Assembly (NCBI GenBank): GCA_006503475.1
Contig: RSEH01000037.1
Coordinates: 62,001-126,000 of the forward strand
Direction: 5' to 3'
DNA: 64,000 nt
DNA from: Stentor roeselii
Taxonomy: Eukaryota > Ciliophora > Heterotrichea > Heterotrichida > Stentoridae
Shown: piece after piece, positions 1-9,800 of the stretch
How positions within the stretch are numbered: position 1 is the first letter of the stretch
Layout: each line of letters starts with the position of its first letter
Made by a program: the position numbers and the translations under genes
The notes under the pieces: model-generated
The model's database searches: none
What the model saw: only the letters and a program-made list of their open reading frames with translations
What the model was told of the DNA's origin: nothing

Positions 1-2
1 CT

Positions 3-1115
3 ACGGTTCTTGCTAATGGGCAGGTCTCTTGCTGGGTCTTGCATAGGCAGGATTTTTTAAGGTTGATTGATGAGGCTATTAGAAATAACTTGACGAAAAG
101 GATTGAACTACAGGATGATAATATCAATTTAAGGGATCTTGTTGCTGTCAAGGTACTTGGAAAGGGAATGTTTGGGAATGTATTTTTGGTTGCTGATAAG
201 AACCGTTCAAGACTCTACGCTCTAAAAACAGTATCCAGACGTAAAATCGAGCGATACGAGATCCAAGAGAACCTAGTCCTAGAGCGTAAGATCCTTCTCC
301 AACTAGACCATTTTCTAATTCTAAAGTTAGTTCGAACCTTCAAAGACCAGCGTCGAATTTACTTCCTAACAGAGTTCGTTCGAGGACTAGACCTTTTCGA
401 CGTTCTCCGTCAACTAAACCTGGTATCAGACCGAGATGCGAAGTTTTACACAGCCTGCATGATCCTGATGTTCGAGCACCTTCACGAGCGTGACATAATC
501 TACCGTGACCTGAAGCCAGAAAACGTGATGGTCGACGACGACGGCTACCCGAAGCTGATCGATTTCGGAATAGCGAAGATAGTGCAAGGCAGGACCTACA
601 CCGTTGTAGGGACTCCGCATTACATGGCCCCAGAGGTCATCATCGGCAAGGGCTACGGCCTTGCTGCTGACTATTGGAGCATCGGCGTTATTTTATATGA
701 GTTTGTCTGTGGAGGGGTGCCTTTTGGAGAGGAAGAAGAAGACCCTTACGTTATTTATGAAAAAGTTATTGAAAGGAAATTAGTTTATCCTAGTTTCGTT
801 GACCCTCGAATGCCCTGCAAGCCGATGATCGAACAACTTTTAAGTAAAAATCCGGCGATGCGCACTGGGGGATCGGTGAATAATTTGAAGTCACACCCGT
901 GGTTCCATGGGTTTAATTGGGATGCGCTGGTCAATCGACAACTTCCTACACCTTATAGACCTAGGCTTCCTGACTTGACGAGAGAAATTCAGTCGTCGTT
1001 GAAGGCTGCAAGAGATATCAATGAAGTCATCACCAAAGAAGAGGCTTCAGATGAACCACCTGGAAAATCTCGTCGACCGAATAATGTTCCTGAGAACTGG
1101 GATCAAGACTTTTAG
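3..1115 (+). CDS. cGMP-dependent protein kinase, C-terminal part (5' end outside window)
   Basis: Serine/threonine kinase of the AGC group, PKG type. The reading frame is open to the left edge, and the residues before the kinase (ending in CWVLHRQDF) match the last strand and helix of a cyclic-nucleotide-binding domain, so the regulatory half lies outside the window. Counting from nt 39: glycine loop GKGMFG near residue 41, ATP-binding lysine in ALK at 63, RDLKPEN loop, DFG, then GTPHYMAPE. The tail reaches W-F-x-G-F-N-W, usual for PKG/PKA C-tails. It should phosphorylate proteins in response to cGMP, probably at the cell cortex or cilia (inference). A TTG at 39 is not a start because coding continues upstream. 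It converges on the next gene with 24 bp between stops. Codon choice shifts from A/C-rich to G/T-rich along the gene. Confidence 0.93.
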   Translation, partial: TVLANGQVSCWVLHRQDFLRLIDEAIRNNLTKRIELQDDNINLRDLVAVKVLGKGMFGNVFLVADKNRSRLYALKTVSRRKIERYEIQENLVLERKILLQLDHFLILKLVRTFKDQRRIYFLTEFVRGLDLFDVLRQLNLVSDRDAKFYTACMILMFEHLHERDIIYRDLKPENVMVDDDGYPKLIDFGIAKIVQGRTYTVVGTPHYMAPEVIIGKGYGLAADYWSIGVILYEFVCGGVPFGEEEEDPYVIYEKVIERKLVYPSFVDPRMPCKPMIEQLLSKNPAMRTGGSVNNLKSHPWFHGFNWDALVNRQLPTPYRPRLPDLTREIQSSLKAARDINEVITKEEASDEPPGKSRRPNNVPENWDQDF

Positions 1116-1139
1116 CACAAATAGAGTAAGAAAGGTTAT

Positions 1140-1949
1140 CTATTCTAAGTTTTCTTCACCTTCCAATGAGAGGGCTGTTAGTTGACTGGAAATGCGCTGG
1201 ATGTCGTCAGTATTTACATATCTCTGAATGTAAACAGTCGCTTCCCCCCAACTCATATTCTTTTTGATACTTTCTAAAACAATCCAGTTATCCCCTGGAA
1301 TAGTTTTAGTGAAAGAAATACCGACTGTTCCATGTTTAAGCTGAATTTGTCCGATTTTCCTCATCATATCATGATCAAAACAAGTAGAATTCGCGAAGAT
1401 AAGTGACGCATCACTCCAGTCAAACTCAAAAAAGTCCTTACACAAGAACTCAACTTTCGCCAAACTTTGAAAAAGATTTTGGTTCTGACTGATAACATTT
1501 GAGATGTTTTCATCATACTTGCTTTTAATAGACAAAGAAATAGTGAAAAGTCCTTCAAGCAATTCAATTCCTCGACAAGTCGAAAACGATCCAAGAAGAG
1601 CAGCGGCGACGACTCCTTTTCCTGTGCCTGACCCCAGATCATAGAAAACTCCTTCAGTAGGAAGACATTGGAAGCGACTTTTAATGGTTTCGAAGACTTC
1701 TCCGATTGAAATGAAGTCGATCTCGCCATAAGTCAGCGTCGAGTCAGAGATTTGCCCGAAGTTCCGAGTTTCTCTTTCCTTGCGCGAGGCTTCTTTTCCG
1801 AGACTTACGGGGAACTCGCTTATTAAAGACTGGAAGATCTCGTTTTTCGCCTCTAGTGTCTCACGCTCTGAAGTGGTTAACTCGTAAGCGTTTTCCACGG
1901 GGTATTTACGTTGGAGCCAAGATTCGATCTGCTGGTCAATGCCTTCCAT
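1140..1949 (-). CDS. DOT1-like SAM-dependent methyltransferase
   Basis: A 269-residue class I methyltransferase. A GEIDF segment precedes the SAM-binding motif YDLGSGTGKG near residue 110, followed by an acidic strand end (GIELLEG) and a FANSTCF segment that sits where DOT1 proteins have their NN-F-x-F motif. This layout fits DOT1-type histone H3 K79 methyltransferases, which in protists are often short and lack the long animal C-terminus. A role in chromatin methylation is therefore likely, but other substrates are possible. The start ATG is preceded by CTCATAATA, a context common to genes here. The upstream 360 bp are unusually rich in G and T on the + strand and hold tandem repeats. Confidence 0.75.
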   Translation of the reverse strand: MEGIDQQIESWLQRKYPVENAYELTTSERETLEAKNEIFQSLISEFPVSLGKEASRKERETRNFGQISDSTLTYGEIDFISIGEVFETIKSRFQCLPTEGVFYDLGSGTGKGVVAAALLGSFSTCRGIELLEGLFTISLSIKSKYDENISNVISQNQNLFQSLAKVEFLCKDFFEFDWSDASLIFANSTCFDHDMMRKIGQIQLKHGTVGISFTKTIPGDNWIVLESIKKNMSWGEATVYIQRYVNTDDIQRISSQLTALSLEGEENLE

Positions 1950-2309
1950 TATTATGAGATTACGGAAAAGGACCTTTGGTCAGGTTCGGGATTTTTAAGG
2001 GATTTTTTTGTGGGTTGGGTTTTTGATTGTGAGATCGTGAAATTGTTGGAGATTGACATGAGGTTGTGGAATTGAGGGTTTATTTAGGGGGTTTTTTTTG
2101 GGATATTTTGAGAGGATAGCATTGAAGGGTTGTGATTTTTATTTTGGGATATTTTGAGGAAGATAGGAATTGAAGGGTTGGGGTTTTTATTTTGGGATAT
2201 TTTCAGTATGATAGGATTGAAGGGTTGTGATTTTTATTTTGGGATATTTTGAGTAAGATGATGAATTGAGGGGTTTGAATGATTTTTAGAATTTTAAAGG
2301 GATTGATTA
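1950..2309. other. Gene-free G/T-rich spacer with tandem repeats
   Basis: Spacer between the start of the DOT1-like gene and the stop of the polycystin gene, both on the minus strand. The + strand is very poor in C. Its right half is a tandem repeat, listed separately. I see no open frame or RNA gene. Confidence 0.7.
2055..2285. repeat. Imperfect 46-48-bp tandem repeat, about four copies
   Basis: The phrase GGGATATTTT recurs at 2100, 2146, 2194 and 2241, spaced 46, 48 and 47 bp. Between copies come a GATAG/GATGA word, then ATTGAAGGGTTG and a TTTTTATTTT run. The first and last units are diverged. The array lies upstream of the DOT1-like gene and downstream of the polycystin gene; its role is unknown. 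Confidence 0.85.
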
Positions 2310-4871
2310 TTAGACACTTCTTTTACTTCGACATGGCCTGAAAAGAATGATATTCCAAGGAATCGTCCAAAGTGCGTACTTCAAGCCAGACATCATCATC
2401 CCTAACATAATAAAGATCTCATCTGTATCACTGGTTTTAATTTTACTATAAATTGTTTCATATGACTCGTTAATAATAGCTAAAAACACATTGAGCATAA
2501 CGAAGTAGTTCAAAAAGATAAAAAGAAAGAAAAAAATTCCAGCGAATTCAGGCTGGACATTGTAAATCTGGTCAAAATTGACAGTTCCAAGCAACATTTT
2601 AAGCAAAGTGGTCGACGTACTTCCGATATTTCTGTATTCTTCTAAATACTGCCCGAAGCCTTTATAAGCCAGCAACACCCAGCCAATGAAGACCAGAATG
2701 AAAACTAAAAAGAAAAATAAAAGTTTATAAAGCGCCTGCGACAAAGTACCCCAAATGACCTTCAGTCCTTTCGAATTCTGAAAAAAAGAAAGGATATAAA
2801 AGTAAGAAATAAAACAACTGAATCCTGTAAAACTTGTGATAAGGTTGTAGGTAGCAGCGACTGTCATGTAGTCGATAAACTCTGAACTCCTGTCATTGAA
2901 GTTCTTGATTTTTTCTAAATATGAGTAAGCGACCATGCTGAAGCTTTTCATGAGAGAGATGAGGAAAATAGTTAACAATAAAAGATTCCAGAAGTTTTTT
3001 AATTCTTGTTTTAGACTGTTTTGCTTTATTTTCTTGTATAAAACAACTAAAAAGTAAATGATTATCAGACTGTTCACCAATTCAACTGCTATTCTCAGCT
3101 TATCTGATGTTCTCCAGCTCAGGTCCACTCGATAAAGCTTCATCACTTTACTTGCCAACACACCTCCACCTGCGATGAACTCAAACAAAAGGTCCAAACT
3201 AAGACAAAAGTCGCTGTTATAATTACAAAAGTTGCAACTGACTAGCAACATTCTAGTTTGTAGATCAATCCACTCATCACAAACAATATTTATCATTTCA
3301 AGAGCCTCATCATGAGTCAAGTTAGAGTCAAAGTAAGCTACATAGCCATTAAGCTCATAATTCGATAAATATCCTGAAACTTGTCTCGGGTTATCAAAAC
3401 TTTGATATTTTGTCCAACTTTTATAAGAAAAATTCGCAATTTTAAGATTTTCTTTATATTCATTTGAATCTGAGAAGTCTTTATAACACTCCAAAGCATT
3501 TCTTCCCAGATACTCTGAAAAGTCTTGCTTACAACTGTTGACTTTTACCTTTTTCTGCAGGAATCGGACTGGCCCTATTTTTTTGTATGAGTAAGCCACG
3601 TAGTCTTTTTCCTCATCTGAGAATTCTTCTCCGTTGTAGTTCATTGACTTGTAAAGGGAATCTAAAAAAGGCTCCTGTAAGAAACTTTTGAAGTCTTCAT
3701 ATAAGTTCATCGTGTCAAATGATAGAGATGTGCTGGACTCCACTGGGAAGTTTACTTTGAACATCGAGTTTATTACTCCTAGTCGGGTCCAGTATGTTTT
3801 TTGTACTTTATTGAATTGTAATAAAGTCCATGTAAAGCCGATGATGTAGAGTCCATAGATTAGGAAGTGAATCAGGTTTTTGTTTCTTGCTTTGGTCTGG
3901 TTTAATTCTTCTTCAAGTTCTTTTCGTTCTTTTTCCAGTTTTGAATTTTCATCCAAAAAAAGATTATCAGCAATTTGAGTTGCTTCAAGGTTTCTAGCAG
4001 TATCTGATACTTCGCTTTCAAACCTTTCAGTTAAGTTCTTTTCTTCTTCCTTATCTCTATTTTTCGTTTTATTAACTGCTCTTAAATAATTCGCTTCCTG
4101 TCTAGTCATCAGCCAGACTTGCTTATCGTTAAAAAGTTCATCTTTGACAAAATTGCTCCCAGGGAAAATGAGTAGTTCTTGATCAGTTAATACACAGTTT
4201 ATTTCAATCAAATCCCAATATCTGCAGGATTGTTTCAGCAGTTCAGAAAAAGTGATTTTTGACCCAAGATGATTAACCAACGGGAAGTCACAACATTCTT
4301 CGACTCCAGTCCACGACTTGTAAAAGACCTTAATAGTTTTTTCAGAATAATTAAAAACTTCTTCTTCAATCTGTTGATTTTTATAATTTTTTTGTGAATT
4401 TTTCAAGTCTTTTAAATTAATCTCGGCTCTTCTGATATCTGTGATCTGAGATTTCAAGTTATCAACTTTTTCTGATATCGAAGCGATTTCTAATAATATC
4501 TCTCCTGATCGACCTTGAAGTACTTCAGCTTCTTTACTTTCCTTGTCAACATTTTCAAATATTTTTGCTGAAAAAACGCTTTTAGACGCATCTACAAAGG
4601 TTTTAAAGTTGTTTATTTGAGGTTTTTCTGAAATTGTTAACTTTTTCATATCTTGAACTTTTTGAGATAGGTTTTTGCAGCGCTTTTCGACAGATTTGAT
4701 TCCCATCATGCTTGAATGGATTGTTTTTTCAATACGAGAGGCCTGCTCTTCAATGGTTTGGTATTCAATTGCTTCTTTTTGGAGTGAATTTGAAAGATCT
4801 AATAGTTTTGATCGATTTTTTAGGTATTTTTTACGGAGTTGAATGATTTCATCTTCGTAGATGGTATTCAT
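2310..4871 (-). CDS. Polycystin (PKD2)-like cation channel with N-terminal coiled coil
   Basis: An 853-residue membrane channel of the TRP/polycystin superfamily. Residues 1-330 are charged and coiled-coil-like. TM1 (LIYGLYIIGFTWTLLQF) is near residue 340 and is followed by a long extracellular loop with several cysteines, as in the TOP domain of polycystins. Five more hydrophobic segments follow, with a pore loop around LLKMLLGTVNFDQIY and a last helix containing FVMLNVFLAIINESY, the polycystin TM6 signature. The C-tail is very short, so the EF-hand and coiled coil known from animal PKD2 are absent. The long N-terminal coil is an unusual addition. Likely a non-selective, Ca2+-permeable channel of ciliary or cortical membrane (inference from family). 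Confidence 0.85.
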   Translation of the reverse strand: MNTIYEDEIIQLRKKYLKNRSKLLDLSNSLQKEAIEYQTIEEQASRIEKTIHSSMMGIKSVEKRCKNLSQKVQDMKKLTISEKPQINNFKTFVDASKSVFSAKIFENVDKESKEAEVLQGRSGEILLEIASISEKVDNLKSQITDIRRAEINLKDLKNSQKNYKNQQIEEEVFNYSEKTIKVFYKSWTGVEECCDFPLVNHLGSKITFSELLKQSCRYWDLIEINCVLTDQELLIFPGSNFVKDELFNDKQVWLMTRQEANYLRAVNKTKNRDKEEEKNLTERFESEVSDTARNLEATQIADNLFLDENSKLEKERKELEEELNQTKARNKNLIHFLIYGLYIIGFTWTLLQFNKVQKTYWTRLGVINSMFKVNFPVESSTSLSFDTMNLYEDFKSFLQEPFLDSLYKSMNYNGEEFSDEEKDYVAYSYKKIGPVRFLQKKVKVNSCKQDFSEYLGRNALECYKDFSDSNEYKENLKIANFSYKSWTKYQSFDNPRQVSGYLSNYELNGYVAYFDSNLTHDEALEMINIVCDEWIDLQTRMLLVSCNFCNYNSDFCLSLDLLFEFIAGGGVLASKVMKLYRVDLSWRTSDKLRIAVELVNSLIIIYFLVVLYKKIKQNSLKQELKNFWNLLLLTIFLISLMKSFSMVAYSYLEKIKNFNDRSSEFIDYMTVAATYNLITSFTGFSCFISYFYILSFFQNSKGLKVIWGTLSQALYKLLFFFLVFILVFIGWVLLAYKGFGQYLEEYRNIGSTSTTLLKMLLGTVNFDQIYNVQPEFAGIFFFLFIFLNYFVMLNVFLAIINESYETIYSKIKTSDTDEIFIMLGMMMSGLKYALWTIPWNIILFRPCRSKRSV

Positions 4872-5354
4872 TATTGAGAGATTATTTTTAAGGTTTATTT
4901 TGATTTCAATTAATTATTGGAGCTTTGTGATTATTTGATAGTTTAGGTTTTAGTTAAACTTCTTATCTTGCATATTCCGAAGAAATACTGTTATTTTATC
5001 TTATGGATTATTTTGCATTGTATTGAATGTTTCAGATAAATGCTTTTATGTATTAATTAATGTATTAGCATTATTTCATACTGTGTTTTTTAATAATATC
5101 TAAAGTGATTGAATTCATTATTCTCTATAAAATAAAAATTAAAGGATTACTGTTATTTACATGAATGAGCTTATTATTTATTCTTATAATCTCAAAGTGA
5201 ATCTATCTGATTAATAATCATATAAACCTCTTTATTCATAAACTAAATTAGATCTTAAAATAATTCTAAATCATTTCCCATAAACATTCTCCATATCTCA
5301 TTAATTAATAATCTCATCAACTAATTATTCTCATCTTCCTACTTCAACAATTAA
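4872..5354. other. AT-rich gene-free spacer
   Basis: 483 bp between two minus-strand genes. It is very AT-rich. The left part shows no skew; the right 150 bp is poor in G on the + strand. I see no repeat, RNA gene or open frame. It should hold the promoter of the polycystin gene and the 3' end signals of the next gene. Confidence 0.6.
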
Positions 5355-6011
5355 TTATTCAAACCGTCGATCTCTAGAGGGCCTAACAACAAAATCATAA
5401 CTAGGACAATAGTCCGGCATAAACTCATTCAAGTTAAAATAAAGCTTTCGAGATGTATACGAGGCAAAAGAGTGAACTTTATTAACCTGCACCATATCCT
5501 CATGACAATTTTCAAATCTTTTTTCATGAGGATTTTCACTAGAATAAATAGTTTTCCTTTTCAACTGTTTTTCAAAAGGAACACCTCTAATTTTTTGAGG
5601 ACTTTCTATACTATTCAAAACATTCACTTCAGGAGTAGCAGTTCTTCTATTTTTCCTATTTCGAGTCTTCTTAAAACTGACCTTCGAAAAAGAAGCAGCT
5701 GGAGACTTTTTCATGAGAAAGTCATAATTTGGTTTATATCTGTTCGGAGGAGGTGACTCATGCTTATCAGCTTGAATCCTGCCAATGCTCTTGAAAAAGT
5801 AACTTCCCTTCACTTTCGAAGCAGTAAAATTCCTGGAATAATCAATTTTCGGTAATCTTGAAACATTTCCATCTCTCATCGATGCGATTTCAGAAGATTC
5901 TCCTGTGTCCTTTATCAGCGATTTCAAGAAAAAAAGACTTCTTCTAGAAGCGATTTGACCTGGTTTGGAAATCATGGGCTTGATGCAGTCTTTAATTTCA
6001 AAACTTTTCAT
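5355..6011 (-). CDS. Small basic protein with SHIPPO-like P-x-Y motifs
   Basis: 218 residues, very basic, no membrane segment. Two segments, PPPNRYKPNYDF (middle) and PDYCPSYDF (near the C-terminus), resemble the PGPxxY repeats of SHIPPO/ODF3-type proteins that line ciliary microtubules, but only weakly. I chose the ATG at 6011 because the longer frame would need a TTG start overlapping the upstream gene. The upstream gene on the same strand ends only 11 bp before this ATG. The product may be a ciliary or cortical microtubule protein, but this is a guess; it may also be an unrelated ciliate-specific protein. Confidence 0.7.
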   Translation of the reverse strand: MKSFEIKDCIKPMISKPGQIASRRSLFFLKSLIKDTGESSEIASMRDGNVSRLPKIDYSRNFTASKVKGSYFFKSIGRIQADKHESPPPNRYKPNYDFLMKKSPAASFSKVSFKKTRNRKNRRTATPEVNVLNSIESPQKIRGVPFEKQLKRKTIYSSENPHEKRFENCHEDMVQVNKVHSFASYTSRKLYFNLNEFMPDYCPSYDFVVRPSRDRRFE

Positions 6012-6022
6012 AATTATTAAAC

Positions 6023-6835
6023 TCAAAACTTTTTAGTAACTTTTCTTTGAGCTTTAACAGCTCTTACAGTCCGAGCGAATTTTTTTCCTATGTTTTTTTT
6101 ATTAGGTTTGTTGGCATTTTTGCGGTTTTTGTATTTTTTCCAGTTCTTTTGGATGATTAACACGCTTTCAAGTTTAACCTGATCACAAATTTCATCGAAA
6201 AACTTGAGTTGTTCCTTTAACTTCAAACGGCTTCGAAGAAGGGAAAATTTTAATCTTGCTGAAAAGCCCCTGAAGACTTTTTGGATAAAAACAGCAGATT
6301 TTTCTTTTAGTGACTGTTCAAGTTGAGGAAGGATTTTTTTTTTATAGAAAATTCTCCAATTTCGTTGAATTTTTAAAGCAGCTGATTCTTTTCGAGCTTT
6401 TAAATCTTTTAAGCCTTTTGAAAACCTGAATTTTTTCCAGTTTTTCTGGATTTTCTGAGCTGCTTGGTTCATGAGTCGAGTCCTGAAAAGGTAATACCCA
6501 AGTTCAACGACTTCAAAAACACTTTTCTTTAAATTTTTGGAAGGAATAAGAATATTGAAATCCTGCCAAAACCTTTCAACAACCTTTCCCTTTAAAATCC
6601 TTTCTTTTTTTTCTCTATGTGTAGAAAGATCTCTTAAAATTCTTTTTTCAAAAAGAATTTTTTTTAGGTTGTTGGGGTCAGTCTTCGCATTGTTTGGGGA
6701 AAGAATGGGAGGCAAAGGGTTGAGTCCTTGTCTGGGACTTGTTGGGCTGTAAAATTGACTGAGAGAATTCGGAAGGTTTGTATTTACTTCTCTTGTAGGT
6801 CTGCTGTAGTTATAATGAATCAGCTTGGGTAGCAT
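6023..6835 (-). CDS. IQ-motif (calmodulin-binding) protein
   Basis: 270 residues with at least four IQ-like motifs: IQKNWKKFRFSKG, ALKIQRNWRIFYKKK, AVFIQKVFRGFSARLKF and VLIIQKNWKKYKNRK. These are basic helices that bind calmodulin or calmodulin-like light chains. The N-terminal 80 residues are rich in P, N and S; the C-terminus is very lysine-rich. No motor or other domain is seen, so this is probably a calmodulin-binding structural protein of the cortex or cytoskeleton. It is divergent from the cysteine-rich receptor gene with only 46 bp between start codons, and its TGA stop lies 11 bp before the next gene on the same strand. Confidence 0.82.
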   Translation of the reverse strand: MLPKLIHYNYSRPTREVNTNLPNSLSQFYSPTSPRQGLNPLPPILSPNNAKTDPNNLKKILFEKRILRDLSTHREKKERILKGKVVERFWQDFNILIPSKNLKKSVFEVVELGYYLFRTRLMNQAAQKIQKNWKKFRFSKGLKDLKARKESAALKIQRNWRIFYKKKILPQLEQSLKEKSAVFIQKVFRGFSARLKFSLLRSRLKLKEQLKFFDEICDQVKLESVLIIQKNWKKYKNRKNANKPNKKNIGKKFARTVRAVKAQRKVTKKF

Positions 6836-6881
6836 TCGGGATTATTAAATAATTCTGTGCATTTTCATCAAGATTAAAATA

Positions 6882-9800
6882 ATGGTGGCTCTTGTTCTGA
6901 CTTTGATTAGACTTGCTGTTGCTTCGAAGTGGGTCGAGTACAAGTTCGGACTTGAGTATGGAGACAATATTTATGATTATTCTGGAAATGGACGTGATGG
7001 AACTAATGGTGCCCTGAATTCGGATAACAAAGCGAAAATGACTGATAGAGGAATGTACTTTGATGGGGGAAAGGTTCATATCGATGTTCCTGAGAAGTAC
7101 TCTGGACCTTATCTTGGGACTTTTTTTTCTGTTGTTCTTTGGACCATGCCTAAGGACGAAGATGGGATTATTTTCAGAAGAGGCCCTGGGTCTATTAATA
7201 ATAATTTTTTGATTACTAGAGACAAAGCGAAATCTTCTGTGGATTTCGAGATCAATTACTCGGGTAGTCTTTCAACAACTTGTAGTAATTACGATGTGGG
7301 TAAGAGATAATAAGGAACTTGGACTTTGTTGATTTTGATTTATCAGAATAAGGAATTTCAGTTGTTGACTCAGAATTGTCAGTCTAGTAAAGTCAGCAAA
7401 AGTTATGTTGAGCAGGGGAATAATTACTTTACTTATTTAGGAAGTCCTTATTCTACGGCTTTTAAGGGATTTATCTGGTATTTCTTGATTATACAGTCGG
7501 TAGAGTCACTTGATACTTATAGATCTTCTGGAAGTTATACAACATGCTCACTTGGACCTTGCACTACTTGTGATAATGCAGTGATCGACCCAGACTATGG
7601 AACTGTTTGTTTGTCTCAAGTGACTGACCCGAGCATGAACTCTTATTCAAAGAGCTGTTCCAGCACATATGGCTGTACTCTTACTTCGACTTACTCCTGC
7701 AGTTGCTCATATACTTGTCTCTATAATCAGATTACGAGAAAATGCTCATGCATTGATAAGTATGGAACTACCTCATCAATAAACTGCAAATGTCAATCAG
7801 GTTATTACATAAAAAGCAATCTCTGCTGCAATACCAAATGTTCTGCATGCAGCTCTTCCTCAACTTGCACATCTTGCAACGATGCAAATGCTGAAGTAGT
7901 TTCAGATGGATGTAGCTGTAAAAGTGGTTATTTCTTGTCAAGTACTTCTTCTACAACAAGTTATTGTAGTAAGTGTAAGAATAACTGCGAGTCCTGCACT
8001 TCTTCATCTGACTGCTCTTCATGTTTCGACTCTAATGCTGAAGTGGTTAGTAATGCGTGTGTTTGTAAAGCTGCACATTATGGAAGTCCTTCCAGTGATT
8101 ATACAAGTTCTTGCTTTCCTTGCTCGACTGGATGCTCGACTTGCACTGCGGCGGCTTGCCAGTCTTGTTATGATTCTAATGCGGAGGCGAGTGGCAGTGA
8201 TTGCAAATGCAAAGCTGGGTATTTCGGAAGTCCTTCTAGTAGCGTATCGAGTTCTACGTGTTATCCTTGTACTTCTAAGTGCTCTGTTTGTGATTCGGCG
8301 ACCACATGCACTGAATGTTTTGACCAATATGCCGAATTTATAAATGGAGAATGTATCTGTAAATCCGGTTACTTTGGAGTGGCTTCCACTGATAACTCAG
8401 TAGGATGTCAAGCATGCAAAGCCATGTGCTCATCTTGTACTACAACAAGTGACTGTCTCAGTTGCTTCGACCAAAACTCCGAGGTTTCACAAAATTCATG
8501 TGTTTGTAAAACAGCACATTATGGAAGTCCATCTAGCAGCTCAGTAAGTACCTGTTATCCTTGTGAAAGTAAGTGCTCAGCATGCACTTCTAATGAATGT
8601 CTTAGCTGCTATGATGAGAATGCGAAGGTCAATGGGAAAGATTGTGAATGTAAATTAGGATATTTCGGAACACCTGCTGAAAATTCATTGGCTACTAATT
8701 GTTTTGCATGCCCTGATAAATGTTCAGTGTGTGATTCAGCAAGCACTTGCACTACGTGCTTTGATCAATATGCCGAATTTGTTAACAGTGAATGCATTTG
8801 CAAAACAGGTTATTTCGGTATAGCTTCCTCAGATGGTTCTCCTGGTTGCTCCTCATGCAAATTAAAGTGCTCTTCGTGCACCAGTTCTAATGATTGCTCT
8901 AGTTGTTATGATTCAAATAGTGAAGTGGTCAATGATGAATGTGTTTGTAAGAATGGATATTTTTCTTCGATTTCTAATGGCTCTTCAAGTTGCCTAGCTT
9001 GTCCAACAGGATGCAAAGAATGCACTTCATCAAGTGATTGCTCAACTTGCTTTGATGATAATGCTTCATTTGACGGAACGTCTTGTGTATGCAATCAAGG
9101 ATATTTTGGAACGACAGCTCAAACATATGAACAAACCTGCTTCGCCTGTCCAGCCAAATGCAAAGTTTGTACAAGTTCAACAGACTGCTCAACATGCTTC
9201 GACTCGAACGCTTCTTTTGATAGTGGGTCCTGTGCATGCAAATCAAAGTATTACGGGGAAGCTTCAAGTGATTCTACTTCAGAATCTGGATGTTTTCACT
9301 GTTTATCTGATTGTGCTTCTTGTGATTCAGGGCAAGACTGCTCATCATGCCTGGATTCAAATGCAGAAGTGATTAATGGACTTTGTGAATGCAAGATGGG
9401 ATTTTATGGAACACCTTATGATGGAAGTTCTACTGGTTGTCAAAGCTGTCTTGTTGGATGTAAAACTTGCACATCAGGACTTGATTGTAGTGAATGTTTT
9501 GACCCATCGGCTGAAATTAAGAATAATGAATGTGTGTGTAAAAGTGGATTTTATGGAAATGTTGTTGATTCTGGAACTTCTTGTTTCGCGTGTAAGTCTG
9601 GGTGCTCATCCTGTACTGATTCAAGCGATTGCCTAGAATGTTTCGACCAAAATTCATTAATCACCGAAAACCTTTGCCAATGCAAATCAGGTTACTTCCA
9701 ACAACCAGACAAAATCACCTGCGAAGCCTGCAAAGACGACTGTTCAAAATGTTCATCTAAAAACAATTGCCAAGCCTGTTCTGACCCAAACGCAATATCA

